A stretch of DNA of 28,874 bases from Rhodobacteraceae bacterium UBA3069 (GTDB lineage: Bacteria > Pseudomonadota > Alphaproteobacteria > Rhodobacterales > Rhodobacteraceae), in assembly GCA_002366795.1 (NCBI GenBank), contig DFBX01000051.1, positions 1 to 28,874 of the forward strand, given 5' to 3'. Position 1 is the stretch's first letter; each line of letters opens with the position of its first letter. Made by a program: the position numbers and the translations under genes. Below, piece by piece: positions 25,629 to 28,874 of this stretch. The notes under the pieces were generated by a model. It saw only the letters and a list, made by a program, of their open reading frames with translations. It was not told where the DNA came from and ran no database searches.

Positions 25629-25678
25629 TCCCCCTCCATCGGGGGCAGGCTGCGTAGGGTGGGGTTTCACCCCACCGC
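25629..25678. repeat. Palindromic intergenic elements between dgcN and mcl1
   Basis: Within the 315-base gap 25476-25790 there are two hairpins. CCCC-TCCATC-GGGG (about 25631-25644) is followed by GGTGGGG-TTT-CACCCCACC (about 25658-25676), a nearly perfect stem resembling the widely scattered REP-like GTAGGGTGGG elements of proteobacteria. I see no coding signal in the gap. The part next to 25791 supplies a GAGGTCC ribosome site for mcl1, and promoters for both divergent genes must lie here. Confidence 0.6.
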
Positions 25679-25790
25679 CACCACGTCGCCCCCACGCGCC
25701 GCAGCGCAGAATCGCCTTGCGTGGCGCGGCGCAATTTAATAACCCTGCCCGCAATCCAAACGTAATTTCCTTACCGCAAGAGGTCCTAAC

Positions 25791-26750
25791 ATGAGCTTCC
25801 GTCTTCAGCCCGCTCCGATCGACCGCCCGAACCGCTGCCAGCTGTTCGGCCCCGGCTCCAACACCAAGCTGTTCGCCAAGATGGCCGCATCGGATGCCGA
25901 CGTGATCAACCTCGACCTCGAAGATTCGGTCGCCCCCTCCGACAAGGACGTGGCCCGCGCCAATATCATTCAGGCCATTGGTGAACATGACTGGGGCAAT
26001 AAAACCATCTCGGTGCGCATCAACTCGCTCGACACCCCCTACTGGTATCGCGACGTGGTGGACCTGCTGGAACAAGCGCCCGAACGGCTTGACCAGATCA
26101 TGATCCCCAAAGTGGGCTGCGCCGAGGATGTCTATGCCGTCGACGCCCTCGTTACCGCGATTGAAACCGCCAAGGGCCGCTCCAAAAAAATTAACTTCGA
26201 GGTGATCATCGAATCCGCAGCCGGCATCGCCCATGTCGAAGCCATCGCCGCCTCCTCCCCCCGCCTTGTCGCCATGAGCCTCGGCGCGGCCGATTTCGCC
26301 GCCTCCATGGGGATGCAAACCACCGGCATCGGCGGCACTCAGGAAAACTACTACATGCTGCACGGTGAAAACCGTCACTATTCCGATCCGTGGCACTGGG
26401 CGCAAACCGCCATCGTCGCCGCCTGCCGCACCCATGGCGTGCTGCCGGTCGATGGCCCGTTCGGTGACTTCTCCGATGACGAAGGCTACCGCGCACAGGC
26501 GCGCCGCTCGGCCACCCTTGGCATGGTCGGCAAATGGGCGATCCACCCTAAACAGATCGCCCTTGCGAACGAGGTCTTCACCCCCTCCGACGCAGCCGTA
26601 GCCGAAGCGCGTGAAATCCTCGCCGCAATGGAACAGGCCAAGGCCAATGGCGAAGGCGCCACCGTCTACAAGGGCCGCCTTGTCGATATCGCCTCGATCA
26701 AACAGGCCGAGGTGATCGTCAAACAGTCGGAAATGATCGCCAAGGGCTAA
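25791..26750 (+). CDS. mcl1: L-malyl-CoA/beta-methylmalyl-CoA lyase
   Basis: The 319-residue protein is very close in length and motifs to Rhodobacter Mcl1 of the CitE-like HpcH/HpaI superfamily. It has LFGPGSNTKLFAKMAASDADVINLDLEDSVAP with metal-binding residues, ISVRINSLDTPYWYRDV, IMIPKVG, IIESAAGIAHVEAIAA with the Mg-binding Glu, and GADFAASMG-type and GKWAIHPKQI sites. It cleaves L-malyl-CoA to glyoxylate and acetyl-CoA, and beta-methylmalyl-CoA to glyoxylate and propionyl-CoA, in the ethylmalonyl-CoA pathway and in propionyl-CoA metabolism. It is monocistronic, with a hairpin following. Confidence 0.96.
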   Translation: MSFRLQPAPIDRPNRCQLFGPGSNTKLFAKMAASDADVINLDLEDSVAPSDKDVARANIIQAIGEHDWGNKTISVRINSLDTPYWYRDVVDLLEQAPERLDQIMIPKVGCAEDVYAVDALVTAIETAKGRSKKINFEVIIESAAGIAHVEAIAASSPRLVAMSLGAADFAASMGMQTTGIGGTQENYYMLHGENRHYSDPWHWAQTAIVAACRTHGVLPVDGPFGDFSDDEGYRAQARRSATLGMVGKWAIHPKQIALANEVFTPSDAAVAEAREILAAMEQAKANGEGATVYKGRLVDIASIKQAEVIVKQSEMIAKG

Positions 26751-26771
26751 TCCACCCGACCGGCATTCAAC

Positions 26772-26799
26772 AAGGGCGTCAATCACGGGCGCCCCTTTT
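26772..26799 (+). terminator. mcl1 terminator
   Basis: AAGGGCG (26772-26778) pairs with CGCCCCTT (26790-26797) with one bulge, followed by TT. It lies 21 bases after the mcl1 stop. Confidence 0.5.
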
Positions 26800-26811
26800 C
26801 ACATCCGGCCC

Positions 26812-26854
26812 TTTCATTGTTCTGAAAATACCTCCCGCCGGAGGCATCCAAACC
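26812..26854. repeat. Dispersed intergenic hairpin repeat, copy 2
   Basis: TTTCATTGTTCTGAAAATAC is followed by CCTCC-CGCC-GGAGG and GCATCC. Read on the minus strand the hairpin is followed by TATTTTC, so it may serve as a terminator for the Lrp-type gene that stops 10 bases away. Confidence 0.78.
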
Positions 26855-26864
26855 TGTCAGCGCC

Positions 26865-27317
26865 TCACGCCCGCGCGTCCTTGGGCGACCCCATCACAAC
26901 AAAAGACGTGATCGCATTCACCTGCGGCAGCGTGCCCAGAACATCCGTATGGAACCGCTTGTAATCGGCCAGGTCGGCGGCCTCAATCCGCAGCAGGTAT
27001 TCCACGTTGCCGGTGATGTTGTGACATTCCCGCACCTCGGGTGCGCGGGCGATGGCGCGCTCGAACGCCTCTTGCGCGGCCTTGGTATGCTGGTTCAGCC
27101 CGACGGTGACATAGGCAACAAAGCCCACGCCCCGCGCCGCGCTGTCGATCACCGCGCGATAGCCGCGAATGACCCCGCTTGCCTCCAACGCCGCAACGCG
27201 TCGCAAACAGGCCGAGGGCGACAAGCCCACCCGTTCGGCCAGTTCGATATTGCTGATCCGCCCGTCGCGGGACATCTCCTGCAATATCCTGTCATTTATC
27301 ACATCATTATGCGCCAT
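26865..27317 (-). CDS. Lrp/AsnC family transcriptional regulator beside a LysE exporter
   Basis: The 150-residue protein has an N-terminal winged helix with DGRISNIELAERVGLSPSACLRRVAALEASGVIRGYRAV and a RAM domain with RECHNITGNVEYLLRIEAADLADYKRFH that would bind an amino acid. The length is typical. It is divergent from a LysE-type exporter across 72 bases containing a candidate operator. By analogy with other Lrp/exporter pairs, it probably turns on export when an amino acid builds up. The repeat element copy 2 lies behind it. Confidence 0.93.
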   Translation of the reverse strand: MAHNDVINDRILQEMSRDGRISNIELAERVGLSPSACLRRVAALEASGVIRGYRAVIDSAARGVGFVAYVTVGLNQHTKAAQEAFERAIARAPEVRECHNITGNVEYLLRIEAADLADYKRFHTDVLGTLPQVNAITSFVVMGSPKDARA

Positions 27318-27319
27318 TT

Positions 27320-27356
27320 ATTGCGTACTGTCATCAATTCCGCAGCAAAACGCAAT
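27320..27356. promoter_or_regulatory. Candidate Lrp operator between regulator and exporter
   Basis: ATTGCGT (27320-27326) and ACGCAAT (27350-27356) form an inverted repeat whose half-sites are 30 bases apart, about three helical turns, in an AT-rich gap. Dimeric Lrp-type regulators bind such arrangements. Pattern-based only. Confidence 0.5.
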
Positions 27357-27389
27357 TTAAAACCGCCCCGCCGCGCCTATCATTGCGCC

Positions 27390-27977
27390 ATGAGTTATGA
27401 CCTCCTCCTTGCCCTGACCGGGTTCGCCGCCGTCGCCACCGTCACACCGGGGCCGAACAACGTTATGGTGATGACATCGGGCGCGAATTTCGGGTTTCGC
27501 CGCACGCTGCCACATATGCTGGGCATCGCCTTTGGGTTTGGCTTCATGGTCATGCTGGTCGGGCTGGGGCTGGCGCAGGTGTTCACCGCCGTTCCGCAAT
27601 TGAAAACCGTGCTGACCGTGGCGGGCATCGTTTATCTTTTGTGGCTGGCGTGGAAAATCGCCCATGCCGCCGCGCCCGGCAGCGCCGCGGTTGCCGGCAA
27701 GCCGCTTTCCTTCCTTCAGGCCGCCGCCTTTCAATGGATCAACCCTAAGGCATGGCAAATGGCGGTGACGGCGATCACGCTTTACGCCGCCAACAACAGC
27801 CTTGCCGCGGTCGCCACCGTGGCGGCGGTGTTCTTTCTGGTCTGCTTTCCCTGCGTCGGCATATGGACAGTGCTGGGCACCCATATTCGCCGTTTCCTGG
27901 CCGATCCCAAGCGGCTGCGCGCCTTCAACTGGACCATGGCCGCGCTTCTGGTGGCATCGTTAATCCTGCTGGTCTAA
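27390..27977 (+). CDS. LysE family amino-acid exporter
   Basis: The 195-residue inner-membrane protein has about six hydrophobic helices and the LysE/RhtB signature near its N-terminus, TVTPGPNNVMVMTSGANFGFRRTLPHMLGIAFGF (about 18-51), plus QWINPKAWQMAV around residue 115. Family members export amino acids or their derivatives by proton exchange. The ATG at 27390 is taken because MSYDLLLALTGFAAVATVTPGP is the usual start; the frame stays open far upstream, antisense to the regulator, and is not used. No strong ribosome site is visible. The racemase-like gene follows by nine bases. Confidence 0.93.
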   Translation: MSYDLLLALTGFAAVATVTPGPNNVMVMTSGANFGFRRTLPHMLGIAFGFGFMVMLVGLGLAQVFTAVPQLKTVLTVAGIVYLLWLAWKIAHAAAPGSAAVAGKPLSFLQAAAFQWINPKAWQMAVTAITLYAANNSLAAVATVAAVFFLVCFPCVGIWTVLGTHIRRFLADPKRLRAFNWTMAALLVASLILLV

Positions 27978-27986
27978 CCTGCCGCC

Positions 27987-28601
27987 ATGCTGACCCTGCT
28001 GCACACCGCCGAATTCCATGTGCCCGCCTTTGACGCGTTGCGCGCCAGCATCGCGCCAGGGGCCGCGATGCAGCAGCAGGTGCGCACCGACTGGCTGGCC
28101 CGCGCCAAGTCCGGCGGCGACGCCACGCTGGCTGCGGAAATCACCGATACCGTGCGCCGCGCCCATGGCCCCGTCATCTGCACTTGCACCACCATCGGCG
28201 ACTTGGCCGAAGCGGCGGGCGCGCAGCGCATAGACCGCCCGATGATGGCCCGCGCGGCAGACATCGGCGGCCCAGTCCTGATGGCCTATTGCCTGCACTC
28301 GACCGAGGAAACCTCGCTGGGCGCGCTGCGCGGCGCATTCGATGCCGAAGGAAAGCCCGCCGATATCACGCCCCTGTTCCTTGGCCAATACTGGCCCTTT
28401 TTCGAGGCGGGCGAGGTGGATGAATTCCATGCCATGCTGGGGGCCGCCATTGGTGCCGTGGCCGAAGATACCGCGCCATCCTGCATCGTGCTGGCCCAGG
28501 CATCGATGGCGGGGGCAGCGGAAAAACTGACCCGTCTGGGGATACCTGTCCTGTCGTCGCCCGAACTGGCGCTGCGGGCGGGTTTCGGCCTACCCTCTTA
28601 A
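27987..28601 (+). CDS. Asp/Glu racemase superfamily-like protein lacking one catalytic Cys
   Basis: The 204-residue protein has the two-lobe pattern of the Asp/Glu/hydantoin racemase superfamily. VICTCTTIGDLAEAAG (63-78) carries Cys65 and Cys67 at the first catalytic-thiol position. CIVLAQASMAGAAEKLTRLGIPVLSSPELAL (166-196) matches the second lobe, usually VLGCAGM-like, but Gln171 stands where the second cysteine is expected. One-thiol members cannot run the usual two-base racemization and may be isomerases, decarboxylases or binding proteins. It starts 9 bases after the LysE exporter, so the pair is co-transcribed. Confidence 0.7.
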   Translation: MLTLLHTAEFHVPAFDALRASIAPGAAMQQQVRTDWLARAKSGGDATLAAEITDTVRRAHGPVICTCTTIGDLAEAAGAQRIDRPMMARAADIGGPVLMAYCLHSTEETSLGALRGAFDAEGKPADITPLFLGQYWPFFEAGEVDEFHAMLGAAIGAVAEDTAPSCIVLAQASMAGAAEKLTRLGIPVLSSPELALRAGFGLPS

Positions 28602-28628
28602 TATACATCAACTATACTGCGAGTCCTT

Positions 28629-28648
28629 GAACACCCGAGAACACCCGA
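28629..28648 (+). repeat. Tandem decamer upstream of the transposase
   Basis: GAACACCCGA occurs twice in tandem (28629-28638 and 28639-28648), about 45 bases before the transposase start. It may mark the left end region of the insertion sequence, but a terminal inverted repeat cannot be shown without the right end. Confidence 0.5.
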
Positions 28649-28691
28649 AGAAATGCTTGACGATTTAGGCGTAGTAGATTCAGGTCGATGC

Positions 28692-28874
28692 ATGATCCGC
28701 CCGAGCTTTCTCTCTTCTCCCGCCCGCCTCGAATTGCTGGCTTGTGTGAAGCGTCAGCGTGAAGACCACGGGATTGCCCGTCGGGCGAATGCGCTGTTGT
28801 TGCTCGATGATGGGATGTCGTGTGCGCAGGTCGCGCAGGTTCTTTTCCTTGACGATGACACGGTGCGGGGCTGG
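28692..28874 (+). mobile_element. IS630-family transposase, N-terminal part, cut by window edge
   Basis: From the ATG at 28692 the frame is open for 61 codons to the end of the window: MIRPSFLSSPARLELLACVK through SCAQVAQVLFLDDDTVRGW. This is the N-terminal helix-turn-helix of IS630-type transposases (RRANALLLLDDGMSCAQVAQ), which recognises the element's ends; the DDE catalytic domain would lie beyond the window. Whether the element is intact cannot be judged. Confidence 0.78.

Noticed and set aside
26949..27389. Upstream extension of the LysE exporter frame
   Set aside because: It runs antisense through the Lrp gene and would put a non-membrane stretch before the conserved LysE start.

Overview
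This window reads as chromosome of a GC-rich alphaproteobacterium, most likely Rhodobacterales (Roseobacter/Rhodobacter group). Supporting signs are an HvrA-type H-NS protein, COQ9 next to a quinone oxidoreductase, an Mcl1-type malyl-CoA lyase of the ethylmalonyl-CoA pathway, a roseobacter-style Hint-domain protein, and short hairpin-containing intergenic repeats. The genus cannot be fixed from the sequence. About 30 protein genes are supported. I see no rRNA, tRNA, CRISPR array or prophage.

Layout. 1-2.8 kb: H-NS-like regulator, quinone oxidoreductase and COQ9 (minus strand), then rpsU (plus). 3.0-4.3 kb: a small membrane-anchored ORF overlapping a DUF900-type alpha/beta hydrolase, possibly one split gene. 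4.3-7.3 kb (minus): flavodoxin-like protein, GMC oxidoreductase and a truncated Hint-domain protein. 7.4-9.8 kb: a secreted protein coupled to an Lrp/AsnC regulator, divergent from alanine dehydrogenase (ald). 9.9-11.8 kb: thpR, mscL, glutathione transferase. 11.8-19.7 kb: housekeeping genes on the minus strand (pheT, an AT-rich membrane-protein gene lodged between pheT and pheS, pheS, rplT, rpmI, a small membrane protein, pyk), interrupted by one plus-strand OmpA-like envelope gene with a 12-G tract near its start. 19.8-21.7 kb (plus): N-formylglutamate amidohydrolase, DUF1244 protein, nitroreductase. 21.8-25.5 kb (minus): a compact D-amino-acid operon, dgcN-dgcA-(leucine-rich/zinc-ribbon gene)-D-amino acid aminotransferase. 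25.8-28.6 kb: mcl1, then an Lrp regulator divergent from a LysE-type exporter and an Asp/Glu-racemase-like gene. The right edge cuts an IS630-type transposase.

How the parts fit. The right half concentrates amino-acid stereochemistry and nitrogen functions: DgcN (D-Glu N-acetylation), DgcA (N-acetyl-Glu racemization), D-amino acid aminotransferase, a racemase-like protein, an amino-acid exporter under an Lrp regulator, and N-formylglutamate hydrolysis. Alanine dehydrogenase with its own Lrp regulator lies further left. A role in using D-amino acids, for example from peptidoglycan turnover, is an inference from these families.

The most notable items are the leucine-rich/zinc-ribbon gene inside the D-Glu operon, broken at two homopolymer runs; the 12-G tract in the OmpA-like gene; the extra gene inside the pheS-pheT operon; and the racemase-like protein that lacks one catalytic cysteine. 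Because several frame breaks sit at homopolymers, base-call error must be excluded before biology is inferred.
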